In this document: positions 24,176 through 33,131 of the stretch, in pieces
Position numbering within the stretch: position 1 is the first letter of the stretch
Layout of the letters: each line of letters begins with the position of its first letter
Assembly (NCBI GenBank): GCA_963973915.1
Contig: CAXBBM010000016.1
Coordinates: 9,746-73,745, forward strand
Origin: Polycyclovorans sp002706265
Lineage (GTDB): Bacteria > Pseudomonadota > Gammaproteobacteria > Nevskiales > Nevskiaceae
Reading direction: 5' to 3'
DNA length: 64,000 nt
Program-made: the position numbers and the translations under genes
The notes under the pieces: generated by a model
Told to the model about the DNA's origin: nothing
Seen by the model: only the letters and a program-made list of their open reading frames with translations
Databases searched by the model: none

Positions 24176-24196
24176 CCCCACCACAATCCTGTGGGG
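24176..24196 (+). promoter_or_regulatory. leader hairpin upstream of rpsF
   Basis: CCCCAC (24176-24181) pairs with GTGGGG (24191-24196) in the rpsF leader, about 40 nt before the ATG. rpsF leaders in many bacteria bind the S6:S18 complex for feedback; this hairpin is a candidate but I cannot confirm the consensus bulge. Confidence 0.35.
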
Positions 24197-24235
24197 GGCC
24201 GCGCGTCGATCGATGCGTGTTCACAAGGAGTTTGT

Positions 24236-24658
24236 ATGCGTCACTATGAAATCGTTTTCATGGTGCACCCTGATCAGTCTGATCAGGTGCCCGCCATGAT
24301 CGAGCGTTATCGCAGCATCGTCGAAACCGCCAATGGCAAGGTTCATCGGGTTGAAGACTGGGGCCGCCGTCCGCTGGCCTACGTCATCAACGATCTGCAC
24401 AAGGCGCACTACGCGCTGATCAACATCGAGTGCACCGGCGAAGCCCTGGCCGAACTCGAAAATGCCTTCAAATTCAACGACGCCGTGCTGCGTCGCCTGA
24501 TTGTGCGCAAGGACGACGCCGTCACCGTGCCGTCACCGCTGTTCAAGGATCAGGAAGAAGAGAAGCGCGGTTCGGCAGATCGTCCCAACCGTCGCGCGGC
24601 CGAGGCAGAGACTGAGTCTGATGCCGAAGAAAACGCCGACTCCAACACCGAGGCCTGA
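24236..24658 (+). CDS. rpsF: 30S ribosomal protein S6
   Basis: A 140-residue S6: MRHYEIVFMVHPDQSDQVPAMI at the start, VEDWGRRPLAYVINDLHKAHYALINIEC and FNDAVLRRLIVRKDDAV in the core. The C-terminal 35 residues are an acidic tail as in other gammaproteobacterial S6 proteins, which are glutamylated by RimK in some species. The ATG follows AAGGAG. It heads the rpsF-rpsR-rplI operon. Confidence 0.97.
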   Translation: MRHYEIVFMVHPDQSDQVPAMIERYRSIVETANGKVHRVEDWGRRPLAYVINDLHKAHYALINIECTGEALAELENAFKFNDAVLRRLIVRKDDAVTVPSPLFKDQEEEKRGSADRPNRRAAEAETESDAEENADSNTEA

Positions 24659-24660
24659 TC

Positions 24661-24888
24661 ATGCGCACTTTTTTCCGTCGTAAGAAATCCTGCAAGTTCA
24701 CGTCCGAAGGCATCGAGCAGATCGATTACAAGGACCTGGTCACCCTCAAGCAGTTCGTGGGTGAGAACGGCAAAATCATTCCGGCCCGTATCACCGGCAC
24801 CAAGTCGCGCTACCAGCGCCAGCTCAACACGGCGATCAAACGCGCGCGTTTTCTGGCCCTGCTGCCGTACACCGACAAGCACGAGTAA
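24661..24888 (+). CDS. rpsR: 30S ribosomal protein S18
   Basis: A 75-residue S18 with the conserved FFRRKKSCKFTSEGIEQIDYKD start and ITGTKSRYQRQLNTAIKRARFLALLPYTDKH end. S18 pairs with S6 in the platform of the small subunit. It lies 2 nt after rpsF. Confidence 0.98.
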   Translation: MRTFFRRKKSCKFTSEGIEQIDYKDLVTLKQFVGENGKIIPARITGTKSRYQRQLNTAIKRARFLALLPYTDKHE

Positions 24889-24900
24889 GAGGCCTGACCC

Positions 24901-25365
24901 ATGGATGTGATTCTGCTAGAGAAAATCCGCCGTCTGGGCGACATGGGCGAGACCGTCAAGGTCAAGCCCGGCTATGGCCGCAACTTCCTGCTGCCGCAGG
25001 GCAAGGCGCTGCCGGCAACCGATGCCAACCGTGCCGTGTTCGAAGCGCGTAAAACCGAGCTGACCAAGCGCGCCGCCGAAAGCGTGAATGCCGCCAAGAT
25101 TCGCGCCGAAAAGATTGCCGGCCAGGTGCTCAACATCAAGGTGCTGGCGTCTGAAGAAGGCAAGCTTTATGGCTCGGTCAACGTCAGCGAAGTGCTGGAC
25201 GCTGCCAATGAAGCCGGCCTCGACATCGAGCGCAATGAAATCGTGATGCCGACGCCGATCCGCGAGATCGGCCGCTTCGACATCGCCATTTCGCTGCATT
25301 CAGAAGTCGAAACCAGCATCACCGTGGTGGTCGAGTCCAAGCGCGCCGCGCAGAACGACGACTGA
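24901..25365 (+). CDS. rplI: 50S ribosomal protein L9
   Basis: A 154-residue L9. The N-terminal rRNA-binding domain (MDVILLEKIRRLGDMGETVKVKPGYGRNFLLPQGKA) is joined by a long helix to a C-terminal domain (KLYGSVNVSEVLDAANEAGLDIERNEIVMP...). Standard length. It is the last gene of the ribosomal operon, with a terminator after it. Confidence 0.98.
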   Translation: MDVILLEKIRRLGDMGETVKVKPGYGRNFLLPQGKALPATDANRAVFEARKTELTKRAAESVNAAKIRAEKIAGQVLNIKVLASEEGKLYGSVNVSEVLDAANEAGLDIERNEIVMPTPIREIGRFDIAISLHSEVETSITVVVESKRAAQNDD

Positions 25366-25395
25366 TAGACACGGCGCTGCATGGCCTACACTTTG

Positions 25396-25421
25396 AGCCC
25401 GCTGGTGACAGCGGGCTTTTT
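25396..25421 (+). terminator. terminator after rplI
   Basis: AGCCCGCTG (25396-25404) and CAGCGGGCT (25409-25417) form a 9-bp stem with tetraloop and T5. Confidence 0.9.
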
Positions 25422-25449
25422 CATGAATGGCGATCAACAAAAGTGACTG

Positions 25450-26841
25450 ATGGCCGCTGACCCCAAGCTACCGCCGTATTCCATCGAGGCCGAACAATCG
25501 GTGCTGGGTGGCCTGATGCTGGACAACCGTTGCTGGAACGACATTGCCGACCGGCTGGGCACCGATGATTTCTATCGCGAAGATCATCAGCTCATCTTTC
25601 GCGCAATTGCCGATCTGGTAAACGCCAGCCGGCCCTGTGACGTGGTGACGCTGAGCGAGCACCTGCGCCAACGCGGGCAGATCGAGGCGGTGGGCGGGCT
25701 GCTCTACCTCGGCACCCTGGCCAACGACACGCCCAGCGCGGCCAACGTGGTGGCCTACGCCGACATCGTTCGCGAGCGGGCCGTGCTGCGCAGCCTGGTC
25801 ACGGCCGGCGGCGAGATTGCCGATCTCGCGTTTCGCCCCGAAGGCCGCGAGCCCGGCGAGCTGATCGACCTTGCCGAGCAGAAGGTCTTCGCCATTCGCA
25901 ACCGCGCCGAGCACGCCAGCACCAGCTACTTCGACATGCAGACGGTCATGGCGCGCGTCGAGCAGCGCATCGAACTGCTGCGCGCCAACGAAGGCAGCGT
26001 TGCCGGGCTGGCCACCGGCTTCCGCGATCTCGACGCCATCACCACCGGGCTGCATGCCGGCGATCTGGTGATTCTTGCCGGCCGCCCGGCCATGGGTAAA
26101 ACCTCGCTGGCCATGAACATCGCCGAACACGCGGTGATGTACGAAGGCAAGGCCGTGGCCGTGTTCTCGATGGAAATGCCCGCCGAGCAGCTGGGCATTC
26201 GTCTGCTGTCGTCGTTCGCGCGGATTGAAATGGGCCGGCTGCGCAGCGGCCAGCTTGAAGATCGTGACTGGGACCGCCTGGTCAGCCAGGGCGGGCTGAT
26301 TCGCGAAGCGCCGCTGTACATCGACCAGACCGGCGGCCTGTCGCCGCTGGAGCTGCGCGCGCGCGCGCGGCGCATGAAGCAGCGCCACGACATCAAATTG
26401 CTGATCGTCGACTACATCCAGCTGATGCAGGTGCCCGGCACCAAGGACAATCGCACCAACGAAATCTCGGAAATCTCGCGCAGTCTCAAGTCACTGGCCA
26501 AGGAACTGGAAGTGCCGGTCATCGCCTTGTCACAGCTCAATCGCGGGGTCGAGCAGCGCGACAACAAGCGGCCCCGGATGAGCGACCTGCGTGAGTCCGG
26601 CGGCATCGAGCAGGACGCCGACCTGATCATGTTCGTCTACCGCGACGAGGTGTATCGACCCGACTCGCCCGACCGGGGCACCGCGGAAATCATCATCACC
26701 AAGCAACGTAACGGCGCCCTGGGCACCGTGCGGACCGCGTTCTTCGGCCAGTACACGCGCTTCGAGAATCTGGCCCACGACGCGATGCCCGACCACGCGG
26801 CGCCCACCGGGCCACCGTCGGTGGAGGCGGGCGATTGGTGA
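25450..26841 (+). CDS. dnaB: replicative DNA helicase DnaB
   Basis: A 463-residue hexameric helicase. The N-terminal domain (PPYSIEAEQSVLGGLMLDNRCW) is followed by the RecA-like motor with Walker A GRPAMGKTSLAMN near residue 212, VFSMEMPAEQLGIRLLSS, Walker B KLLIVDYIQLM and the LSQLNRGVEQR and GSGIEQDAD-type motifs. It unwinds DNA at the fork. Its end overlaps the alr start by 7 nt, so the two are co-transcribed. No intein. Confidence 0.97.
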   Translation: MAADPKLPPYSIEAEQSVLGGLMLDNRCWNDIADRLGTDDFYREDHQLIFRAIADLVNASRPCDVVTLSEHLRQRGQIEAVGGLLYLGTLANDTPSAANVVAYADIVRERAVLRSLVTAGGEIADLAFRPEGREPGELIDLAEQKVFAIRNRAEHASTSYFDMQTVMARVEQRIELLRANEGSVAGLATGFRDLDAITTGLHAGDLVILAGRPAMGKTSLAMNIAEHAVMYEGKAVAVFSMEMPAEQLGIRLLSSFARIEMGRLRSGQLEDRDWDRLVSQGGLIREAPLYIDQTGGLSPLELRARARRMKQRHDIKLLIVDYIQLMQVPGTKDNRTNEISEISRSLKSLAKELEVPVIALSQLNRGVEQRDNKRPRMSDLRESGGIEQDADLIMFVYRDEVYRPDSPDRGTAEIIITKQRNGALGTVRTAFFGQYTRFENLAHDAMPDHAAPTGPPSVEAGDW

Positions 26842-27923
26842 GCCCGCGGGTGGTGGCCACGGTGGACCTGGGCGCGATCCGTCACAACCTCGGACAGGTT
26901 CGGGCCAAGGCGCCCAAGGCGCGCATCATGGCGGCGGTCAAGGCCGATGCTTATGGTCATGGGGCGGTGCCGGTGGCGCGAACGCTGATGGCGGCCGGCG
27001 TCGATGCGCTGGCGGTGGCCTGCATGGAGGAGGCGCTGGTGCTGCGCCGTGCGCACGTCGGCGGGCAAATGGCACTGCTTGAAGGCATTCTCTCGGCCGA
27101 AGAAGCGGCGATGGCGGTCTACGAGCAGCTTGATGTGGTGCTGCACGACCATTGGCAGATCGAACTGCTGCACGCGCTGGGGCCCACGGCGCAGATTCGC
27201 GTCTGGTTCAAGATCGACACCGGCATGCACCGGCTGGGCTTTCCGCCCGAGGACGTGCCGCGCCTGTGCCAGGCCCTGGTCGATCACCCGCGCTGGCAGT
27301 TCGCCGGATGGATCACCCATCTGGCCTGTGCAGACGACCTTGACGATCCGTTCACGACCCAGCAGTTGGCGCGTTTCACGGCCGCGCTGCAGGGCGTGCC
27401 GGGGCCGCGCTCCATCGCCAACTCGGCGGGCCTGCTGGGCTGGCCGCAGACCCATGCCGACTGGGTGCGACCGGGGCTTGCCCTGTACGGCGCCAGCCCG
27501 ATCAGCGGCCTGCCGGCCGAGCAACTGGGCCTGAAACCGGCGATGACCGTGGAAAGCCGCCTGATCGCGGTACGCACCTTCGAGGCCGGCGAAACCCTGG
27601 GTTACGGGCGCCATTTCACCTGTCCCGAGCGGATGCCGGTGGGCGTGGTCGCCATCGGCTACGCCGACGGCCTGCCGCGTGCCGTGTCATCGCGGGCCGA
27701 GGTGGGCATTCAGGGGCAGCGCCTGCCGCTGGCCGGGCGCGTGTCGATGGACATGATCACCGTCGATCTGCGGCCGCTGCCGCACGCCAGGGTCGGATCC
27801 ACCGTGCAGATCTGGGGGCCGGGTCTGCCCGCCGAGCATCTGGCTGCCGCGGCCAACACCATCGTCTATGAGTTGTTCTGCGGGCTGACCCAGCGGGTGC
27901 GCTTTCAGCACCGCAATCCCTGA
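26835..27923 (+). CDS. alr: alanine racemase
   Basis: A 362-residue PLP enzyme making D-alanine for peptidoglycan. The PLP-binding AAVKADAYGHGAVPVA contains the Schiff-base Lys at about residue 35; the catalytic Tyr lies in the C-terminal beta domain near GRVSMDMITVDL, and TLGYGRHF and VAIGYADGLPR are also conserved. GTG start (ORF overlap with dnaB). The dnaB-alr order is common in gammaproteobacteria. Confidence 0.95.
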   Translation: MVSPRVVATVDLGAIRHNLGQVRAKAPKARIMAAVKADAYGHGAVPVARTLMAAGVDALAVACMEEALVLRRAHVGGQMALLEGILSAEEAAMAVYEQLDVVLHDHWQIELLHALGPTAQIRVWFKIDTGMHRLGFPPEDVPRLCQALVDHPRWQFAGWITHLACADDLDDPFTTQQLARFTAALQGVPGPRSIANSAGLLGWPQTHADWVRPGLALYGASPISGLPAEQLGLKPAMTVESRLIAVRTFEAGETLGYGRHFTCPERMPVGVVAIGYADGLPRAVSSRAEVGIQGQRLPLAGRVSMDMITVDLRPLPHARVGSTVQIWGPGLPAEHLAAAANTIVYELFCGLTQRVRFQHRNP

Positions 27924-27925
27924 GG

Positions 27926-27942
27926 GCGCCCCGCGCGGGCGC
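27926..27942. terminator. hairpin between convergent alr and PP2C genes
   Basis: GCGCCC (27926-27931) and GGGCGC (27937-27942) form a short stem in the 25-nt convergent gap; no T-run, so a weak bidirectional terminator at best. Confidence 0.3.
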
Positions 27943-27948
27943 GGCGGT

Positions 27949-28773
27949 TCAAAGCTGTTCCAGCAGCCGCTGATACCAGGGCTTGGCCTTGCCGAGGCGC
28001 GCCACCACCACCGACACGTTGTCGCGTCCCCCCGCGATCAGGGCCGCCTGCACGAGTGCGTCGGCCAGATCTTGCAGGGGGCGGTGCTGCCCGCGTTGCA
28101 GGCAGGCGCTGATGGCGGGGTCGTCGATCATGTCGGTCAGGCCGTCCGAGCACGCCAGGTAAAGGTCGCCGGCGGCGGTGTCCAGCACCTGCACGTCAAC
28201 CTCGACCGCCGGCTCCACGCCCAGCGCCCGGGTGAGCAGGTTTTTCTTGACGAGCTGCCGCGCCTGTTCACGCGCGTACTGACCGTGGGCGACCATTTCT
28301 TCGAGCAGTGAGTGATCGCGCGTCAGGGCGGTGAGCGACCCGTCGCGAAAGCGATAGAGCCGTGAATCTCCCACGTGGGCAACGCACACCTGCCGGGCAC
28401 TGAACAGCGCCGCCACCAGGGTGGTGCCCATGCCGGTGTACGCCGGCCCGGTCTGCGCCAGGGCGTGGATTGCGCCGTGGGCGCGCTGGATCGCGGCGAC
28501 CAGACGCTGGTCGGGCGGCGGGTCCGCGTGATCCAGTTGGACCGGGCGATCAGGGTGGTCAGCGTGGTCAGGGTGGCCCGCGGCCAGCGCCGTACACACT
28601 GCACTGACGGCGAGATTCGAGGCGACTTCGCCGGCATTGTGGCCGCCCATGCCATCGGCCAGCACGATCAGGCCCAGCGCGGCATCGATGGCCATGGCGT
28701 CTTCGTTGTTCTGGCGCAGATGGCCGGTGTCGGAGGCCATCGCCACGGTCAGTCTTGGCCCTTCAGCCGACAC
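27949..28773 (-). CDS. PP2C-family serine/threonine phosphatase
   Basis: A 274-residue protein with the PPM/PP2C metal-binding motifs: NNEDAMAID near residue 22, VLADGMGGHNAGEVAS near 37, AHVGDSRLYRFRDG near 128, ACSDGLTDMI near 190 and GGRDNVSVVV near 247. Bacterial stand-alone PP2Cs reverse Ser/Thr phosphorylation, often in type VI secretion or cell-envelope regulation; no cognate kinase is in the window. It is divergent from radA and convergent with alr. Confidence 0.88.
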   Translation of the reverse strand: MSAEGPRLTVAMASDTGHLRQNNEDAMAIDAALGLIVLADGMGGHNAGEVASNLAVSAVCTALAAGHPDHADHPDRPVQLDHADPPPDQRLVAAIQRAHGAIHALAQTGPAYTGMGTTLVAALFSARQVCVAHVGDSRLYRFRDGSLTALTRDHSLLEEMVAHGQYAREQARQLVKKNLLTRALGVEPAVEVDVQVLDTAAGDLYLACSDGLTDMIDDPAISACLQRGQHRPLQDLADALVQAALIAGGRDNVSVVVARLGKAKPWYQRLLEQL

Positions 28774-28958
28774 GGCATGAGCCCCTGGCGATGGTTCGCC
28801 GCACCGTGTCGCGCGTGGATGTCAGCAGAAACATATGCCCGGTTGCCTGACCCTCGGGGTTGCAGAATACCCCGCCAACGGCACGCGGGTGCAGCGTGCG
28901 CGCGGGGCCGGGGCAGGGCACTTATAGTGTCGCGTCCCCACGCGCCCCCGGTTTCAAC

Positions 28959-30314
28959 TTGGCCAAAACAAGAGTCCAGTATATCTGCCAGCACTGCGGT
29001 GCCGTTCATGCCCGCTGGTTGGGGCAGTGCCCGGATTGCGGCGAGTGGAACACCATTCTGGAGGGCGTTGCGCCCGCACCGCGCAAGGGCGGCGGCTATG
29101 CCGCCAGTGCCGGACAGGGCGGCGTGGAACTGCTCAGCGACGTGTCGCTGACCGACGTGCCGCGCGTGACCAGCGGCTCGCCCGAGATGGACCGGGTGCT
29201 GGGCGGCGGCATCGTGCCCGGCGCAGTGATTCTGATTGGCGGTGACCCCGGCATTGGCAAATCCACCCTGCTGTTGCAGGTGCTCGCCGCGGTGCAGGCG
29301 CAGCGGCCCACGCTGTACGTGACCGGCGAAGAATCATTGACCCAGGTGCGCCTGCGCGCCGAGCGCCTGGGCCTGCCGCGCATGGATTTGCCGGTACTGG
29401 CCGAAACCCGTGTCGAAGCGGTGCTGGCCCAGCTTGACGCCCGCCGCCCCGGTCTGGTGGTGCTCGATTCGGTGCAGACGCTGTACACCGACGCGCTCGA
29501 TTCCGCCCCCGGCAGCGTTTCGCAGTTGCGTGAATGCGCGGCGCAGGTGGTGCGCTTCGCCAAGCGCAGCGAAACCGCCGTGGTGCTGGTGGGGCATGTC
29601 ACCAAGGAAGGCGCCATTGCCGGTCCGCGGGTGCTGGAGCACATGGTCGATACCGTCTTGTATTTCGAGCACGACGCGGGCAGCCGGTTCCGGATCGTGC
29701 GGGCGGTGAAAAATCGCTTCGGCGCCGTCAACGAACTGGCGGTGTTCGCCATGACCGACGCCGGGCTGAAGGAGGTCAGCAACCCGTCCGCCCTGTTCCT
29801 GTCGCGCCACGCCGAACCCGTGCCGGGCAGTGTGATCTCGGTGGCCCGGCAGGGCTCGCGCCCCTTGCTTGCCGAGGTGCAGGCCCTGGTGGACCGCTCG
29901 GCGCTGGGCACGCCCAGACGCGTGACCCTGGGGCTGGACGGTGCCCGCCTCAATTTGCTGCTGGCAGTGCTGCACCGCCATGGCGGGGTGTCGCTGGCCG
30001 ATCAGGACGTGTTTGCCAACGTCGTCGGCGGCATGAAAATCCAGGAACCCGCAGCCGATCTGGCGGTGCTGCTGGCGGTGCTGTCGTCGTTCAAGGCCAA
30101 GGCCTGCCCCACCGGCTGGGTGGCCTTTGGCGAAGTGGGTCTCGCGGGTGAAATACGCCCGGTGCAGGCCGGCGAAGAGCGGCTGATCGAAGCCGCCAAA
30201 CAGGGCTTCACGCACGCCCTGGTGCCCGAGGGCAACAAGCCGCGCAGTCGCGCCAAGCTGGGCATCGAGGTGCTGCCGGTGGCGCGGCTCGAACAGGCGC
30301 TGGACTGGCTTTAA
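28959..30314 (+). CDS. radA: DNA repair protein RadA
   Basis: A 451-residue RecA-like ATPase that drives branch migration during recombination. It has an N-terminal zinc finger (CQHCGAVHARWLGQCPDCG), Walker A GGDPGIGKSTLLLQ, the RadA-specific KNRFGAVNE motif and a C-terminal Lon-like domain (GLDGARLNLLLAVLHRHGGVSL...GEVGLAGEIRPV). The frame is open to 28860, but family proteins begin at AKTRVQYICQHCG, which points to the TTG at 28959. The start lacks a strong ribosome-binding site. Confidence 0.95.
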   Translation: MAKTRVQYICQHCGAVHARWLGQCPDCGEWNTILEGVAPAPRKGGGYAASAGQGGVELLSDVSLTDVPRVTSGSPEMDRVLGGGIVPGAVILIGGDPGIGKSTLLLQVLAAVQAQRPTLYVTGEESLTQVRLRAERLGLPRMDLPVLAETRVEAVLAQLDARRPGLVVLDSVQTLYTDALDSAPGSVSQLRECAAQVVRFAKRSETAVVLVGHVTKEGAIAGPRVLEHMVDTVLYFEHDAGSRFRIVRAVKNRFGAVNELAVFAMTDAGLKEVSNPSALFLSRHAEPVPGSVISVARQGSRPLLAEVQALVDRSALGTPRRVTLGLDGARLNLLLAVLHRHGGVSLADQDVFANVVGGMKIQEPAADLAVLLAVLSSFKAKACPTGWVAFGEVGLAGEIRPVQAGEERLIEAAKQGFTHALVPEGNKPRSRAKLGIEVLPVARLEQALDWL

Positions 30315-30335
30315 TCGTGCGCCGCGCTCAGGCGC

Positions 30336-31583
30336 TCAGGCGCGCAGCCGGCGGTTGCGGAGGATGCCCAGACCCTTCTCCGGCAGATCGAGCAGGAATG
30401 ACCGCAGGCCGCTTTCGGTGGGGCGTGGCGCCTGTCCCTCACTGAGGCGGCGCAATTGGCGGGCATACCAGGTGACTTCCATGCTGCCGGAGCCATCGAC
30501 CAGGCCAATGCCGGTCTTGATGGGGCGGATGGTCTGTTGCGGGTCGTGGCCGCCCAGCAGGCGGTGCGCCACGTCGGGCTCGACGGCCAGCAGGCGTGCG
30601 ATGCCCACCAGATCAAGATGCCCCTGTTTCAGCGCCGCGTTCATGCCGGCCGCGGTGCGGAAGCCGCCGGTGACCATCAGCGGCACATCGGTGTGTTCGC
30701 GCACCTTGGCGGCAAACGCCAGAAAATACGCTTCGCGCCGCTGCGTCGAGGCCTTCATGTCGCCCAGCATCATCGCCGGCGCCTCGTAGTTGCCGCCGGA
30801 GATTTCGATCAGGTCGATGCCGGCCTTGGCCAGCGCCTTCACGGTGGCCAGCGACTCGTCTTCGGTGAATCCGCCCTGCTGAAAATCGGCCGAGTTGAGC
30901 TTGATGCCAATGGGAAAATCCGGCCCCACCAGACGACGCATGGCGCGATACACCGCCAGCACGAACCGGCGGCGGTTGGCCGGCGTGCCGCCCCACTGGT
31001 CGTCACGCCGGTTGTGATGCGCCGACAGGAACTGGCTGACCAGATACCCGTGGGCACCGTGAATCTGCACGCCGGAAAAGCCCGCCAGTTTGGCGATGCG
31101 CGCGGTGTTGGCATAGCGCTCGATCAGGTTTTCGATCTCGTGGCCGGTGAGCGCGCGCGGCGTCGGGAACAACCGCGACAGCTCGGCCTTGAACGGGACG
31201 GCGGACGGCGCGACGTTTTCAGCGTTCAGGCCGCGTAGCGCCTGCTTGCCCGGGTGGTTGATCTGCATCCACAGCGGTGTGCCGTGGGCGGTGCCGGCCT
31301 GGGCCCAGTCACCGAGCAGGTCGAGGTCGCGCTCGTCTTCGACCACCACGTTGCCGGGCTCGCCCAGCGCCATGCGGTCGATCATCACGTTGCCGGTGAT
31401 CATCAGGCCCAGACGCGAGCTGGACCAGCGTCCGTACAGCCGAATCAGTTGCGGGCTCACGCCGCCGTCTGGCCCGGCCAGCGCCTCGCTCATGGCCGCC
31501 TTGGCCAGTCGGTTGGGCAGCACGGCGCCATTGGCGAGCGTGAAAGGGCTGGTCAGCACGGCGGGGGGCGTGGTCATGGTCAT
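30336..31583 (-). CDS. NADH:flavin oxidoreductase, old yellow enzyme family
   Basis: A 415-residue FMN-dependent oxidoreductase with the OYE TIM barrel: FTLANGAVLPNRLAKAAMSEALA at the start, MQINHPGKQ, GVQIHGAHGYLVSQFLSAHHNRRDDQWGG and the C-terminal VTGGFRTAAGMNAALKQGHLDLVGIARLL. These enzymes reduce activated C=C bonds with NAD(P)H. No 4Fe-4S/NAD domain is fused, so it is the short form. An ATG at 31607 is an alternative start. It is transcribed away from the Lpd-like gene on the same strand with a 57-nt gap to that gene's stop. Confidence 0.88.
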   Translation of the reverse strand: MTMTTPPAVLTSPFTLANGAVLPNRLAKAAMSEALAGPDGGVSPQLIRLYGRWSSSRLGLMITGNVMIDRMALGEPGNVVVEDERDLDLLGDWAQAGTAHGTPLWMQINHPGKQALRGLNAENVAPSAVPFKAELSRLFPTPRALTGHEIENLIERYANTARIAKLAGFSGVQIHGAHGYLVSQFLSAHHNRRDDQWGGTPANRRRFVLAVYRAMRRLVGPDFPIGIKLNSADFQQGGFTEDESLATVKALAKAGIDLIEISGGNYEAPAMMLGDMKASTQRREAYFLAFAAKVREHTDVPLMVTGGFRTAAGMNAALKQGHLDLVGIARLLAVEPDVAHRLLGGHDPQQTIRPIKTGIGLVDGSGSMEVTWYARQLRRLSEGQAPRPTESGLRSFLLDLPEKGLGILRNRRLRA

Positions 31584-31664
31584 GGCGTGATGGTAATCGG
31601 AGGGCATGCCGCGCTGAAACGGCTCGGGCGGCAGGATCGTGAATCCCGGATCGGGACGCTGCGG

Positions 31665-33101
31665 CTAACGGCCCACCTCGCAGTCGATGCAGGGTTCATT
31701 GGCGGGTGGGGTGAGGCGCAGTTTGCCCTGTAAATCACGCAAGGCGGTGCGCAGGCCTTCCTCGATGCACGGGTGGTAGAACGGACTGTCGAGCATCTGT
31801 TGCACGGTCAAACCCTGCTGGATCGACCACGCCAGCACATGACCCAGATGCTCGGCCACGGGACCGATCATTTCGGCGCCCAGAAAGCGCCCGGTTGCAT
31901 GCGCGCCATAGACGTGCAGGGCGCCATGGTTGACGCGCATCACGCGGGCGCGGCCCTGACTTTTGAACGAGACGCTGCCGGTGGCGAAATCGGCCTGCTG
32001 CGCCACCAGTTCCGCGTGGCTGGCGCCTGCCATCATGATCTGCGGATGGCTGAACACGATGCTCAGCGGCGCGCGGCGCGGGCGCCGTTGCAGCTTCGGC
32101 CAGCGACCGGCGTTGTCACCGGCGATGCGGCCATCATCCGAGGCCTCGTGCAGCAGCGGGCGGGTGCCATGCACGTCGCCGGCAATGAACACCGGCAGGG
32201 TGCCGATCTGCTGGGTCTCGCGATCAAAGGCCACGCGGCCCTTGGCGTCGCGCGCGATGCCGGCGTTCTCGATGTTCAGGTCATCAAGGTTGGGCCGTCG
32301 GCCGGTGGCGGCCAGCAGACAGTCGAAGCGCTCTTCATGCAGACCGTCCGCGTCTTGAAAGCGCACCTGCACCGCGTCGCCCTGCCGGGTGACCTCGCGA
32401 ATCTCGGCATCGGCCGCCACCGCCAGGGTGGATGTGACGAGGTCGTGGCTCAGCCGCTGCAGCGCGGGATCGGTCAAGGGACCCACCTTGCCATTGCGGC
32501 CCAGCAGCCGCACCCGCACCCCCAGCAGCGACAGCGCCTGCGCCAGCTCCAGACCGATGATGCCGGTGCCGACCACGGCCACCGACGCGGGCAGGGTGGC
32601 CCAGTTGAAGACGTCGTCGTTGACGACCAGCCGATCGCCCAGCGCCGATCGCCAGCCGCTCGGCACGTTTGGCGAGGCGCCGGTGGCAATGATGATGCAG
32701 CGCGCGGTGATCTCGGTGCCGTCCACGACCAGCACGCCGGGTTTCACGAAGCGCGCGTGGCCCCGCAGGCGGTGCGCGTCGGGCCAGTCGTTGACCGTGT
32801 CCACCACAAAGCCGACAAAGCGGTCACGCTCGTCGCGCACCCGCTGCATGACCGCGCGGCCGTCGATGGCGTCGAGGCGGGCGTTCACCCCGAAATGCGG
32901 CGCCTCACGCACCGCGCGGGCGGCATCGGCGGCGGCAATCAGCAGTTTGCTGGGCATGCAGCCGACCCGCGCGCAGGTGGTGCCGTAGGGACCGGCCTCG
33001 ATCACCACAATCGAATCGGTGTGCTTGCGTGCGGCGCGATAGGCGCTCATGCCGGCCGAGCCGGCGCCGATGATGGCGATGTCGACAGTGCGCTGGGTCA
33101 T
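31665..33101 (-). CDS. dihydrolipoamide dehydrogenase-like flavoprotein disulfide reductase
   Basis: A 478-residue class I pyridine-nucleotide disulfide oxidoreductase: FAD-binding IIGAGSAGMSAYRAA, redox-active GTTCARVGCMPSKLL (C-x4-C), NAD-binding VVGTGIIGLELAQAL, FAD motif FIAGDVHG and a dimerisation domain with FYHPCIEEGL. The genuine Lpd His-Glu pair at the C-terminus appears as HPCIEE. No E2/E3-complex genes are adjacent, so it is a paralogue, possibly in redox or metal detoxification. It sits between the OYE-like gene and an AraC regulator. Confidence 0.85.
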   Translation of the reverse strand: MTQRTVDIAIIGAGSAGMSAYRAARKHTDSIVVIEAGPYGTTCARVGCMPSKLLIAAADAARAVREAPHFGVNARLDAIDGRAVMQRVRDERDRFVGFVVDTVNDWPDAHRLRGHARFVKPGVLVVDGTEITARCIIIATGASPNVPSGWRSALGDRLVVNDDVFNWATLPASVAVVGTGIIGLELAQALSLLGVRVRLLGRNGKVGPLTDPALQRLSHDLVTSTLAVAADAEIREVTRQGDAVQVRFQDADGLHEERFDCLLAATGRRPNLDDLNIENAGIARDAKGRVAFDRETQQIGTLPVFIAGDVHGTRPLLHEASDDGRIAGDNAGRWPKLQRRPRRAPLSIVFSHPQIMMAGASHAELVAQQADFATGSVSFKSQGRARVMRVNHGALHVYGAHATGRFLGAEMIGPVAEHLGHVLAWSIQQGLTVQQMLDSPFYHPCIEEGLRTALRDLQGKLRLTPPANEPCIDCEVGR

Positions 33102-33131
33102 GGGGGGAGAACTCCTGATTCGAACGAACGG

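Noticed and set aside
28860..28958. Upstream extension of RadA to 28860
   Set aside because: The added residues do not resemble RadA N-termini; the zinc-finger start matches the TTG at 28959.
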